Part shown: positions 28,581 to 37,199 of the stretch, piece by piece
How the letters are laid out: every line of letters begins with the position of its first letter
How positions within the stretch are numbered: position 1 is the first letter of the stretch
Source: Candidatus Rhodoferax odensensis
Lineage (GTDB): Bacteria; Pseudomonadota; Gammaproteobacteria; Burkholderiales; Burkholderiaceae_C
DNA: 64,000 nucleotides
Direction of reading: 5' to 3'
NCBI GenBank assembly: GCA_016718405.1
Contig: JADKDJ010000033.1
Span: 496,001-560,000 of the forward strand
Translations under genes and position numbers: made by a program
Notes under the pieces: generated by a model
Seen by the model: the letters and a program-made list of their open reading frames with translations, nothing else
Told to the model about the DNA's origin: nothing
Databases searched by the model: none

Positions 28581-30845
28581 TCAGGCGCAAACGCAGTCCG
28601 CGTAGTAGCGAACTTTGCCGTTTGAGTCGACTTCTTCCACCAAGCCATGGATGTCAGTCTCGAATCCGGGGCACTTGGTGTTGAATTCACGTGAGAACTT
28701 GAGGTAGTCGACGATCTTCTTGTTGAACACCTCGCCTGGAATGAGCAGCGGAATTCCTGGCGGATAGGGCGTTACCAAGCCGACCGTGATGCGCCCTTCC
28801 AGGTCATCAATCTCGACCCGCTCGGTCTTGCGCAGCGCGATGTGGGCGTAGGCGTCGCTTGGTTTCATGGCTGGCATCAGATCGCTCTGGTAGACGTCGG
28901 TCGTCAATCGGGCAATGTCGTAACGCGCGTACAGCGCGTGGATCATCTGGCACAAGTCAGCCAGCCCCATGGCTTCGTACTTGGGATGCTTCAGACAGAA
29001 CTCCGGCATGATGCGCCACATCGGCTGGTTCTTGTCGTAGTCATCCTTGAACTGCTGCAACGCGGTCAGCAGCGTGTTCCAGCGGCCCTTGGTGATGCCG
29101 ATGGTGAACATGATGAAGAAGCTGTTGAGTCCGGTCTTCTCCACCACCACGCCGTGTTCTGCCAGGAACTTGGTGACAATGCTCGCCGGTATACCGGTTT
29201 TGGCAAACTTGCCCTCCAGGTCAAGCCCAGGCGTGACGATGGTGGCCTTGATCGGGTCCAGCATGTTGAAGCCTTCGGCCATCTTGCCAAAGCCATGCCA
29301 GCGCGTGCTGCGCACATCGGTCTTGATGACCCAGTCTTCGGCCCGACCCATGCCCTCATCGACCAGCTTTTCCGGGCCCCAGACCTTGAACCACCAGTCC
29401 TTGCCATACTCCTCGTCGATCTTGCGCATGGCGCGGCGGAAGTCCAGCGCTTCCGCAATGCTCTCCTCCACCAGCGCGGTGCCGCCAGGAGGCTCCATCA
29501 TGGCCGCTGCCACATCGCAGCTTGCAATGATGCTGTATTGCGGCGAGGTCGACGTGTGCATCAGGTAGGCTTCATTGAACAGATGTTTGTCCAACTTGGT
29601 CGTTTGTGAATCCTGCACCAGCACATGGCTGGCCTGGCTGATGCCGGCCAGCAGCTTGTGAATCGACTGGGTCGCGTAGACCATGGCATTCTTGGGACGC
29701 ACCCGGTTCTTGCCCATCGCGTGGTAGGTGCCATAAAACGGGTGAAAGGCGGCATGCGGTAGCCAGGCTTCATCAAAGTGCAAGTTCTCCACATAGCCAT
29801 CGAGCATGGTCTTGATGGTTTCGGTGTTGTACAGCACGCCGTCGTAGGTAGATTGGGTCAGCGTCAATACACGCGGCTTGACTTTGTCGGCGTCCACACC
29901 TTTGAGAAGCGGATTGGCGCGAATCTTGGCCTTGATGGCCTTGGGTTCGAACTCGCTTTTGGGGATGGGCCCAATGATCCCGAAATGGTTGCGCGTGGGC
30001 TTCATGAATACCGGCACCGCACCGGTCATGATGATCGAATGCAGAATCGACTTGTGACAGTTGCGGTCCACCACCACCACGTCACCGGGCGCCACCGTGT
30101 GATGCCACACCATCTTGTTGCTCGTACTGGTGCCATTGGTCACGAAGAAACAATGGTCGGCGTTAAAAATGCGCGCTGCATTGCGCTCCGAGGCGCCTAC
30201 CGGCCCATCGTGATCCAACAGTTGGCCCAATTCCTCCACCGCGTTACACACATCGGCACGCAGCATGTTCTCGCCAAAAAACTGATGGAACATCTGCCCA
30301 ACGGGGCTCTTCAGGAAGGCCACGCCGCCCGAATGCCCAGGGCAGTGCCAGGAGTAGGAACCGTCCTCGGCGTAATCCAGCAGCGCCTTGAAGAACGGTG
30401 GCTGCACGCCTTCAAGGTAACTCCTGGCTTCGCGGATGATGTGGCGCGCCACGAACTCGGGGGTGTCCTCGAACATATGAATGAAACCATGCAACTCGCG
30501 CAGGATGTCGTTCGGGATGTGGCGCGAGGTCTTGGTTTCGCCGTAGACGTAGATTGGCACATCCAGGTTCTTGCGCCGGACTTCTTCGATGAAATTACGC
30601 AGGTTCAGCACGGCTGGATCCAGATCCGGGCCAGGGGTGAACTCTTCATCGTCGATCGACAAAATAAACGCGCTCGCCCGGCTTTGCTGCTGGGCAAACT
30701 GGCTCAAGTCGCCATAACCCGTGACACCCAACACCTCAAAACCCTCGACCTCGATCGCATGTGCCAACGCGCGGATGCCCAAGCCAGAGGTGTTTTCGGA
30801 CCGGAAGTCCTCGTCAATGATGACAATGGGAAAGCGAAACTTCAT
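28581..30845 (-). CDS. Orn/Lys/Arg decarboxylase (fold type I, biodegradative size)
   Basis: 754 aa from ATG 30845, GGAG seven bases upstream. It has an N-terminal wing (response-regulator-like) domain, 1-130, the large PLP domain with WHCPGHSGG, FFVTNGTSTSN, DRNCHKS and the Schiff-base lysine in ATQSIHKLLAG (Lys397), and a C-terminal domain with TPYPPGIPLLIPGE. Length and motifs fit decameric AdiA/CadA/SpeF decarboxylases. Choosing arginine, lysine or ornithine from sequence is unsafe. If arginine, its product agmatine would be the substrate of the agmatinase at 46488. Confidence 0.9.
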   Translation of the reverse strand: MKFRFPIVIIDEDFRSENTSGLGIRALAHAIEVEGFEVLGVTGYGDLSQFAQQQSRASAFILSIDDEEFTPGPDLDPAVLNLRNFIEEVRRKNLDVPIYVYGETKTSRHIPNDILRELHGFIHMFEDTPEFVARHIIREARSYLEGVQPPFFKALLDYAEDGSYSWHCPGHSGGVAFLKSPVGQMFHQFFGENMLRADVCNAVEELGQLLDHDGPVGASERNAARIFNADHCFFVTNGTSTSNKMVWHHTVAPGDVVVVDRNCHKSILHSIIMTGAVPVFMKPTRNHFGIIGPIPKSEFEPKAIKAKIRANPLLKGVDADKVKPRVLTLTQSTYDGVLYNTETIKTMLDGYVENLHFDEAWLPHAAFHPFYGTYHAMGKNRVRPKNAMVYATQSIHKLLAGISQASHVLVQDSQTTKLDKHLFNEAYLMHTSTSPQYSIIASCDVAAAMMEPPGGTALVEESIAEALDFRRAMRKIDEEYGKDWWFKVWGPEKLVDEGMGRAEDWVIKTDVRSTRWHGFGKMAEGFNMLDPIKATIVTPGLDLEGKFAKTGIPASIVTKFLAEHGVVVEKTGLNSFFIMFTIGITKGRWNTLLTALQQFKDDYDKNQPMWRIMPEFCLKHPKYEAMGLADLCQMIHALYARYDIARLTTDVYQSDLMPAMKPSDAYAHIALRKTERVEIDDLEGRITVGLVTPYPPGIPLLIPGEVFNKKIVDYLKFSREFNTKCPGFETDIHGLVEEVDSNGKVRYYADCVCA

Positions 30846-30973
30846 GACAATCTCCAGGCGCAGCCAAAAAACACAAAACAGGCGCGAAGTGTACGGACAT
30901 ATCACTTCAGCTCGCTTTCAACCCGGCACAATTGCCCCAGAATGTGGCACTCACAACACAAATAGGGTGGGAT

Positions 30974-31405
30974 ATGGCGACAACAACGGTTTGGTGGGTT
31001 CTGGCTGGGCTAGCAGTCGGTCTCGAACTCGTATCGGGAACTTTCTACCTGCTGATGCTGGCGCTGGGACTGGCGGCTGGGGCTTTGGCGGCGCATGCGG
31101 GCCTGTCCTGGGCGCTGCAGTTCATCGTTGCCGCCGCGGTCGGCGGTGGGGCTGTGATCGCGTGGCGCGCGTACCGGCAACGCCAACCTGCGCCCGCCCC
31201 AGCCAGCGCCAACCGTGACGTCAACCTGGACATCGGCGAAACCATCCAGGTTGCCGCCTGGAACGCAGATGGCAGCGCCACTGTGAAGTACCGAGGCGCA
31301 CAGTGGAGCGTTGAGCGCCTTCCCGGCGCAGATCCGGTGGCCGGCACACATCGTATCGTTGAGGTCGTGGGCAACCGCCTGATCGTCGACAAGCTGCCGA
31401 GCTAA
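30974..31405 (+). CDS. NfeD-family membrane protein
   Basis: 143 aa from ATG 30974 with AGGGTGGG upstream. Two to three hydrophobic helices (WVLAGLAVGLELVSGTFYLL, then ALGLAAGALAAHAGL) precede a soluble OB-fold domain (about 80-143; VAAWNADGSATVKYRGAQWSV). NfeD short forms pair with SPFH proteins, and one follows 28 bp downstream, as is usual. Together they are thought to organise membrane microdomains. Confidence 0.88.
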   Translation: MATTTVWWVLAGLAVGLELVSGTFYLLMLALGLAAGALAAHAGLSWALQFIVAAAVGGGAVIAWRAYRQRQPAPAPASANRDVNLDIGETIQVAAWNADGSATVKYRGAQWSVERLPGADPVAGTHRIVEVVGNRLIVDKLPS

Positions 31406-31433
31406 GTTCATTTCAATCATTTTGGAGACTTCC

Positions 31434-32351
31434 ATGACAACCTTTGCCCTGATCCTGCTCGTGGTCGCCGCGATATTCGTCGTTCAATCCATCAAGGTCG
31501 TACCGCAACAACACGCCTGGGTTGTGGAGCGACTGGGCAAGTACAACGGCACCTTGACGCCCGGCCTGAGTTTTCTGATGCCTTTCATCGATCGCGTGGC
31601 CTACAAGCACCTGCTCAAGGAAGTGCCGCTGGACATTGCCAGCCAGGTCTGCATCACCCGCGACAACACCCAGTTGCAGGTGGACGGCATCCTGTACTTC
31701 CAGGTGACCGATGCCATGCGTGCCAGTTATGGCTCCAGCAACTACATCGTGGCGATTTCGCAATTGGCCCAGACCTCGCTGCGCTCGGTCATCGGCAAGC
31801 TCGAACTCGACAAGACCTTCGAAGAGCGCGACATCATCAACGCGCAGGTGGTGCAGGCCATCGACGAGGCCGCGCTGAACTGGGGCGTCAAGGTGCTGCG
31901 TTACGAGATCAAGGACCTGACACCTCCGAAGGAAATCCTGCACGCCATGCAGCAGCAGATCACCGCCGAGCGCGAAAAGCGCGCGCTGATTGCAGCCTCC
32001 GAGGGCCGCCGCCAAGAGCAAATCAACATTGCCACCGGCGAGCGCGAGGCCTTCATTGCCCGCTCCGAAGGTGAAAAGCAGGCGGCCATCAACAAGGCGC
32101 AGGGCGAGGCCAGCTCCATCATGGCGGTGGCCGAGGCCATGGCGCAGGCCATCGAGCGCATCGCCTCGGCGATCCGCCAGCCCGGCGGCGAACAGGCGGT
32201 GCAACTCAAGGTGGCGGAGAAAGCGGTGAGGCCTATTCACGGGTGGCAGCCGACGCCACCACCGACTCTGATCGTGCCGGGCAACATGGCGGAAGTGTCG
32301 ACGCTGATTGGCTCCGCCATGAAAATGATTCAGGCCCATAAACCCGCCTGA
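31434..32351 (+). CDS. SPFH/Band 7 (QmcA/stomatin-like) protein
   Basis: 305 aa from ATG 31434, GGAG about 6 bp upstream. The N-terminal anchor helix (FALILLVVAAIFVVQSI) is followed by the band 7 domain (about 22-190; VVERLGKYNGTLTPGL, ITRDNTQLQVDGILYFQVTD) and a coiled-coil region rich in Ala/Glu (AEREKRALIAASEGRRQEQ), then a Pro-rich tail. It forms large membrane-bound oligomers. It follows the NfeD gene as an operon. Confidence 0.92.
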   Translation: MTTFALILLVVAAIFVVQSIKVVPQQHAWVVERLGKYNGTLTPGLSFLMPFIDRVAYKHLLKEVPLDIASQVCITRDNTQLQVDGILYFQVTDAMRASYGSSNYIVAISQLAQTSLRSVIGKLELDKTFEERDIINAQVVQAIDEAALNWGVKVLRYEIKDLTPPKEILHAMQQQITAEREKRALIAASEGRRQEQINIATGEREAFIARSEGEKQAAINKAQGEASSIMAVAEAMAQAIERIASAIRQPGGEQAVQLKVAEKAVRPIHGWQPTPPPTLIVPGNMAEVSTLIGSAMKMIQAHKPA

Positions 32352-32386
32352 GCCTGGCGCGCGCCACCAGATGGCACACAAAGCAA

Positions 32387-32416
32387 GACCCCACACAGCA
32401 CAAACTGTGTGGGGTC
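32387..32416. terminator. 12-bp perfect hairpin between the SPFH gene and tRNA-Ser
   Basis: GACCCCACACAG (32387-32398) and CTGTGTGGGGTC (32405-32416) pair perfectly around CACAAA. There is no T tract on either strand, so it may be a weak or Rho-assisted end for the two converging transcripts. Confidence 0.45.
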
Positions 32417-32425
32417 ACTGGTTTC

Positions 32426-32515
<90 letters not shown>

Positions 32516-32577
32516 GGAGCCCGCTATTCTAGCTGATCGGCGAGGGGACGCTGGCAATGCAGCCAGCTCATGGCAGC

Positions 32578-32606
32578 AAAAAAGCCACCTCGCGGTGGCT
32601 TTTTTG
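32578..32606 (-). terminator. Bidirectional terminator after the livK-like gene
   Basis: AAAAAAGCCACC and GGTGGCTTTTTT pair around a TCGC tetraloop, with A and T tracts on both sides, so it can act on either strand. It ends the leftward livK-like transcript 21 bp after its restored stop. Confidence 0.88.
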
Positions 32607-32626
32607 GACTATCGTGAACCCGGTGA

Positions 32627-33758
32627 TTAGTTCAGAGCAACCTTCTTGCCGCCCTTGTAGGTCGACAGGGTCATCGACGGGTCCTTCATTTCGCCGTTGG
32701 ACTCAAAGCTGCCTTGGCGGTCACGCCGTTGGAAATTGGTCTAGGGCCAACTTGGACGTGTACACCTTGGGATCGACCGAGCCAGCGCGCTTCATGGCGT
32801 CAACCAGAACGTGCACTGCGTCATAGGTGTACGGGCTGTAGACCTGGAACTGGCCAGGGTACTTGGCGTCGTAACGCTTCTTCCAGGCCGCGCCGCCGGG
32901 CATCTTGTCCAGCGAAGCACCACCTTCAGCACAGACCACGTTCTCCAGCGTCTTGGCGCCAGCGGACTGCTTGATCAGGTCCATGGTGCAGATGCCATCG
33001 CCGCCGAAGTACTTGACGTTGGTCATGCCGAGTTGCTCCATCTGGCGCAGCATCGGGCCGGCTTGGGGGTCCATGCCGCCGTAGAACACGCCATCGGGAT
33101 TCTTGGCCTTGATCGCAGTCAGAATCGACATGAAGTCCACCGACTTGTCGGTCGTGAACTGCTCGTCAACGATTTCAATGCCCTTGGACTTGGCACGCTT
33201 CTTGAACACTTCGGCCAGGCCTTGACCATAAGCGGTACGGTCGTCAACCACGGCAACGCGCTTGAGCTTGAGCTTGTCGGCGGCGTGGTTGGCCAGGCCA
33301 GCGCCCAAGGCGTTGTCATTGGCGATGATGCGGTACGTCGTCTTGTAGCCAGGCTTGGTCAGGTTGGGGTTGGTGGCGGCGGGCGTGACGTGGGGAATGC
33401 CGCAATCGTTGTAAATCTTTGCAGCAGGAATGGTGGTACCCGAGTTCAGGTGACCCACCACGCCAGCGACCTTGGCGTCGCACAGCTTCTGTGCAGCGGC
33501 CGTGCCTTGCTTCGGATCGGCAGCGTCGTCTTCAGCAGCGATCTCAAGCTTGACCTTCTTGCCACCGATCATGACGCCAGCGGCGTTCAGGTCTTCAATG
33601 GCCATGCGGGCGCCATTCTCATTGTCCTTGCCATAAGAAGCCTGAGCGCCAGAGATCGGTGCGACATGACCGATCTTGACGACCATGTCCTGTGCCAACG
33701 CCACGCCAGCAGCGGCGGCGATAGCGGCAGCAACGGTAACTTTCAATTTCATTTGCAT
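32627..33758 (-). pseudogene. livK: Branched-chain amino-acid ABC transporter binding protein, C-terminus frameshifted
   Basis: Start ATG 33758 (MQMKLKVTVAAAIAAAAGVALA), GGAG seven bases upstream, with a signal peptide. It is a Leu/Ile/Val-binding-protein fold: KIGHVAPISGAQASYGKDNENG, HLNSGTTIPAAKIY and FYGGMDPQAG. The intact frame stops at 32721 after KLALDQFPTA. The expected ending GVTAKAA...FES...GEMKDPSMTLSTYKGGKKVALN is encoded just beyond in other frames and stops at 32627. At least two indels are needed (about 32730-32748 and 32704-32707). No permease or ATPase genes are adjacent. Sequencing error is the simplest cause. Confidence 0.85.
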
Positions 33759-33840
33759 AGAGAACTCCAGAAAATAGCTAGGGAAAGCCGAATGTGAATC
33801 GTATCGTTCGACACCCGGCACGATACCCCAATCCGAGCCC

Positions 33841-33859
33841 TGTCAACATAGGGTTGACA
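33841..33859. promoter_or_regulatory. Operator-like palindrome overlapping the livK-like promoter
   Basis: TGTCAAC (33841-33847) and GTTGACA (33853-33859) form a 7-bp inverted repeat with a 5-bp spacer. Read leftward, the 33841-33846 arm is a perfect TTGACA -35 box for the livK-like gene, with TATCGT 15 bp further as a possible -10. A dimeric regulator could bind over the -35 region. The palindrome is seen; its function is inferred. Confidence 0.4.
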
Positions 33860-33893
33860 CCAACTCGCCACAAGAATGCCACATTAATTTGAC

Positions 33894-34184
33894 TTATGGG
33901 TCACGGCGTTTGGCTTGCAGAGCGTTGTTGACCGCGTGACGGACCAGCGTCTCCAGATCTCGCTTGAGCAAGGGCCGAAGGGTCTCCATCTGCTCAAGCA
34001 CCATTTGGTCGATGGCCGCCCCGAGCCTTTGCTCCATCGACAACTCGACTTCCTTCACCACCCGCTGCACCAGGCCCTCGGCCTCATAGTCGATCCGCTT
34101 GGCTTCGCGCTTGGGCGCGGGCTTGCGCACCACCTCGGTCAGGGTGGGTACAAAGCGCGGCGGGCCTTTTGGCGCGGTTGACAT
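33894..34184 (-). CDS. Conserved hypothetical protein (small, helical)
   Basis: 96 aa from ATG 34184 with AAGGTGGA upstream. A basic, Pro-rich N-terminus (STAPKGPPRFVPTLTEVVRK) precedes an amphipathic helical region (LVQRVVKEVELSMEQRLGAAIDQ... and LKRDLETLVRHAVNNAL). The start overlaps the holC stop (TAATG), so it is the last gene of pepA-holC-orf and translationally coupled. I know no function. Confidence 0.7.
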   Translation of the reverse strand: MSTAPKGPPRFVPTLTEVVRKPAPKREAKRIDYEAEGLVQRVVKEVELSMEQRLGAAIDQMVLEQMETLRPLLKRDLETLVRHAVNNALQAKRRDP

Positions 34185-34618
34185 TACCGTCCACCTTGCG
34201 GTGCGAGATCGTGCTGGACAATCGTGCATCCGCTGGCCTGATAGTGCTTCCAGCGCTGGCGCGCGCTCGCCCGCTCGACCTCGCCCTGCGTCACCACCTC
34301 GGTGACGCGCTCGAACTGTTCAAACCCCACCGGCACATGATCGCCCAGGTTAAGCATGATGTCCCCGTGCATGCCGGTCTCGACGCTGTTCACCAGCACG
34401 ATCGGCGAGCGCTCCACCATCTCGGGCGATGCCGCGCTCTGGCAATGCGGCAAAAACTCGGTCTCCGACAGAGTCCACAACGCCAAGTCAAGCTCTTGCA
34501 GGGTTTTGGGCGGGCCGATCACCACCACACGGGCGCGCTGGTTCACCGCTTTGCGCAGCCAGCGGCAGGCGTACCCCAGGCGGTCATCAACGTTGAAGTG
34601 AAAGGCGACGGCGGTCAC
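34184..34618 (-). CDS. holC: DNA polymerase III chi subunit
   Basis: 144 aa from a GTG (34618) that overlaps the pepA stop as GTGA. The HolC pattern is present: AFHFNVDDRLGYACRWLRKA at the N-terminus, then LDLALWTLSETEFLPH and SPIVLVN. Chi links the clamp loader to SSB. The pepA-holC order is widely conserved. Confidence 0.92.
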   Translation of the reverse strand: MTAVAFHFNVDDRLGYACRWLRKAVNQRARVVVIGPPKTLQELDLALWTLSETEFLPHCQSAASPEMVERSPIVLVNSVETGMHGDIMLNLGDHVPVGFEQFERVTEVVTQGEVERASARQRWKHYQASGCTIVQHDLAPQGGR

Positions 34619-36060
34619 TTGGAACGGGTCTGCGCGAGCAAATAGTCCAGCAGCAGACCCACAGGTCTGCCGGTGGCCCCTTTGGCCTGCCCGCTCTTCC
34701 ACGCTGTGCCGGCAATGTCCAGATGCGCCCAGTCGTACTTGCCGGCAAAGCGTTGCAGAAATTTGGCGGCCGTGATCGCACCACCAGCGCGCCCGCCAAC
34801 ATTGGCCACATCGGCGAAATTGGTCTTGATCCCCTCGGCATACTCCTCATCAAGAGGCATGCGCCAGCATGGATCAAGCGCTGAGTCACCCGCAGCCAGC
34901 AGAGCCGTGGCCAGCGCGTCGCTGGAGGCAAAAAGGCCGCTGCGCACGCCGCCCAGGGCGATCATGCAGGCCCCTGTCAGGGTGGCGATATCGATCACCG
35001 CGCGTGGTTTGAAGCGCTCCGCGTAGCTCAGCGCATCACACAGCACCAGCCGGCCCTCTGCATCGGTATTGAGAATCTCAATGGTCTGGCCACTCATGCT
35101 GGTCACCACATCGCTGGGCTTGACCGCGCGGCCGTTGGGCATGTTCTCGCAAGCCGGAATCAGCCCGACCACGTTCATCGCGGGCTGCAGTTCCGCCAGC
35201 GCACGAAACACACCCAGGACGCTGGCGGCACCGGACATGTCGAACTTCATCTCGTCCATCTCTGGGCCGGGCTTGAGCGAGATGCCGCCGCTGTCAAACG
35301 TGATGCCTTTGCCCACGAGCACGCTGGGAGCCTGGGTCTTGGCCGCGCCGTTGTAACGCAGCACGATAAAGCGCAAGGGCTCGTCAGAGCCCTGAGCCAC
35401 CGCCATGAACGAGCCCATCTTGAGCTTGGCCACCTCTTTGGGGCCCAGCACGGTGCAATCAATCTTCGGGTACTTGGCCAACGCCTTGGCGGCGCCGGCC
35501 AGCAGCGTCGGGGTCGCGTAATTGGCTGGCCGATTGGCCCACTCCTTGGCAAACTCGATGCCGGTGATGGCCGCCACAACGCGATCAAACAAGGGCTTGG
35601 AGGCGGCCACATTGGCCACACCGATTACCACGCGTTGCAGGGTTCGACCCTCGGGCTTGGACTTGGTTGTGGTGTACACATAACTCGCCTCGGCTACTGC
35701 CAGCATGGCAGCCCGTACGGCCTCGTCGCCCGGTGCCTGCGCAAAGCAAACTGCCAACCGTTTGACCGGACTCGACTTGAGCGCCGCCACCCCGGCGGCG
35801 ACCGCCTGGCGCACCTGGCGGGCCGACCCGTCGCCCGCCCCCAGCAACACGGCACGGGTACAAGCCAGCCCCGGCGCCTGATAGACCTGGAGCAACTTGC
35901 CCTGCTTGGTTTCCAGATCGCCCGCCTTGAGCGCCTGGTTTACCAGCGTCGACAAGGCGTCCTTGCCGGCACAGGAATCGCCTGAAACCAACACCAGTAA
36001 CGCATCACACTTCTCGGCTGCGGCAGTGGCGAGATCGAGTCTCTTGAGTTCAAAGTTCAT
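34615..36060 (-). CDS. pepA: Cytosol (leucyl) aminopeptidase
   Basis: 481 aa, peptidase M17. The metal and active-site motifs are intact: VGKGITFDSGGISLKPG and the signature NTDAEGRLVL. It releases N-terminal residues from peptides in the cytoplasm, with two metal ions. It is divergent from lptF (29 bp between starts) and first of pepA-holC-orf. Confidence 0.96.
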   Translation of the reverse strand: MNFELKRLDLATAAAEKCDALLVLVSGDSCAGKDALSTLVNQALKAGDLETKQGKLLQVYQAPGLACTRAVLLGAGDGSARQVRQAVAAGVAALKSSPVKRLAVCFAQAPGDEAVRAAMLAVAEASYVYTTTKSKPEGRTLQRVVIGVANVAASKPLFDRVVAAITGIEFAKEWANRPANYATPTLLAGAAKALAKYPKIDCTVLGPKEVAKLKMGSFMAVAQGSDEPLRFIVLRYNGAAKTQAPSVLVGKGITFDSGGISLKPGPEMDEMKFDMSGAASVLGVFRALAELQPAMNVVGLIPACENMPNGRAVKPSDVVTSMSGQTIEILNTDAEGRLVLCDALSYAERFKPRAVIDIATLTGACMIALGGVRSGLFASSDALATALLAAGDSALDPCWRMPLDEEYAEGIKTNFADVANVGGRAGGAITAAKFLQRFAGKYDWAHLDIAGTAWKSGQAKGATGRPVGLLLDYLLAQTRSK

Positions 36061-36089
36061 AATCCGTCCTGTCTTTTACTTAACGCTCA

Positions 36090-37199
36090 ATGTTATTCCA
36101 TTCCTCCATTCGGACCGAGCTGGCCCGCAGTTTCGGCGTGACGCTGGTCGTGCTGGTAACAGTGGTAATGACCATGATGCTGATCCGAACCCTGGGACAG
36201 GCGGCCGTAGGCACCTTCGACCCGGCCGATGTGATGCTGGTAATGGGCTACACCGTGCTGGGGCACTTGCCGTCCATTCTCACGATGAGTCTGTTTATCG
36301 CCGTGGTCGGCACACTCTCGCGCATGTACCGCGACAGTGAAATGGTGATCTGGCTCGCCAGCGGGCGCGGCCTGACCAGCCTGCTAGGGCCCTTGCTGCG
36401 CTTCGCGTGGCCGATCTTGGTCGGTGTTCTGGCGCTGTCCGTCCTGGCCTGGCCCTGGTCGCAGCAGCGCATCGTCGAGTTGCGCAACCACTATGAAACG
36501 CGCGGTGACCTCGATCGCGTGCAACCCGGCTTCTTTCAGGCGTCGGCAGCCGGGACGCGGGTCTTCTTTGTCGAAAAAGACCTATCGGGCAGCGGCGAGG
36601 CCAAGAACGTCTTCATCGCAACCCAGGAGGACGGCAAGGAGACCGTGACGTCGGCCCGCAAGGGGCGCATTGAACACCGCCTGGGCGAGCGGTTTCTGCT
36701 GCTTGAGCAAGGTCAGCGACTGGAACGCGAAGTCGGCAAGGCAGAAATCAAACTCAGCGAGTTCGAAAGCTACGCCTTGAAGATCGGCAACGCCGAGATC
36801 AACCTGCAATCGGCTTCACCCGAGCGCTCCCGCAACACTTTGGCCTTGATAACCGAGCCCACCGTCACCAACCTGGGCGAGCTCTCGTGGCGCCTGGGCT
36901 TGGCGCTGGCCGCGGTCAATCTGGTGGTGATCGGTCTTGTCATTTCGCACGTCAATCCACGCGTGGGTCGCAGCGGCAACCTGATGTTCGCCCTGTTTGC
37001 GTTCGTGATCTATTTCAACTTGACCAGCGTCGGCGTCAACTGGATCAGCAGCGGCCGCGTGTCGTTTGGCGCATTCATGCTGAGCCTGCATGGCGGAACA
37101 CTCGCCTGTGGTGTCTTCTGGCTGTTCGTGCGGCACAACCAGTTGTCGTGGCGCACCTTGCTACCGCGCCGGCCGCATGCGACGAGGGCGGCATCGTGA
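36090..37199 (+). CDS. lptF: LPS export permease LptF
   Basis: 369 aa. Six membrane helices are arranged 3+3 (LVVLVTVVMTMMLIRTLG, MLVMGYTVLGHLPSILTMSL, FAWPILVGVLALSVLAWP; then three after residue 265) around a periplasmic beta-jellyroll domain (about 120-260). LptF pairs with LptG and LptB to extract LPS from the inner membrane. Its stop overlaps the lptG GTG. Confidence 0.94.
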   Translation: MLFHSSIRTELARSFGVTLVVLVTVVMTMMLIRTLGQAAVGTFDPADVMLVMGYTVLGHLPSILTMSLFIAVVGTLSRMYRDSEMVIWLASGRGLTSLLGPLLRFAWPILVGVLALSVLAWPWSQQRIVELRNHYETRGDLDRVQPGFFQASAAGTRVFFVEKDLSGSGEAKNVFIATQEDGKETVTSARKGRIEHRLGERFLLLEQGQRLEREVGKAEIKLSEFESYALKIGNAEINLQSASPERSRNTLALITEPTVTNLGELSWRLGLALAAVNLVVIGLVISHVNPRVGRSGNLMFALFAFVIYFNLTSVGVNWISSGRVSFGAFMLSLHGGTLACGVFWLFVRHNQLSWRTLLPRRPHATRAAS

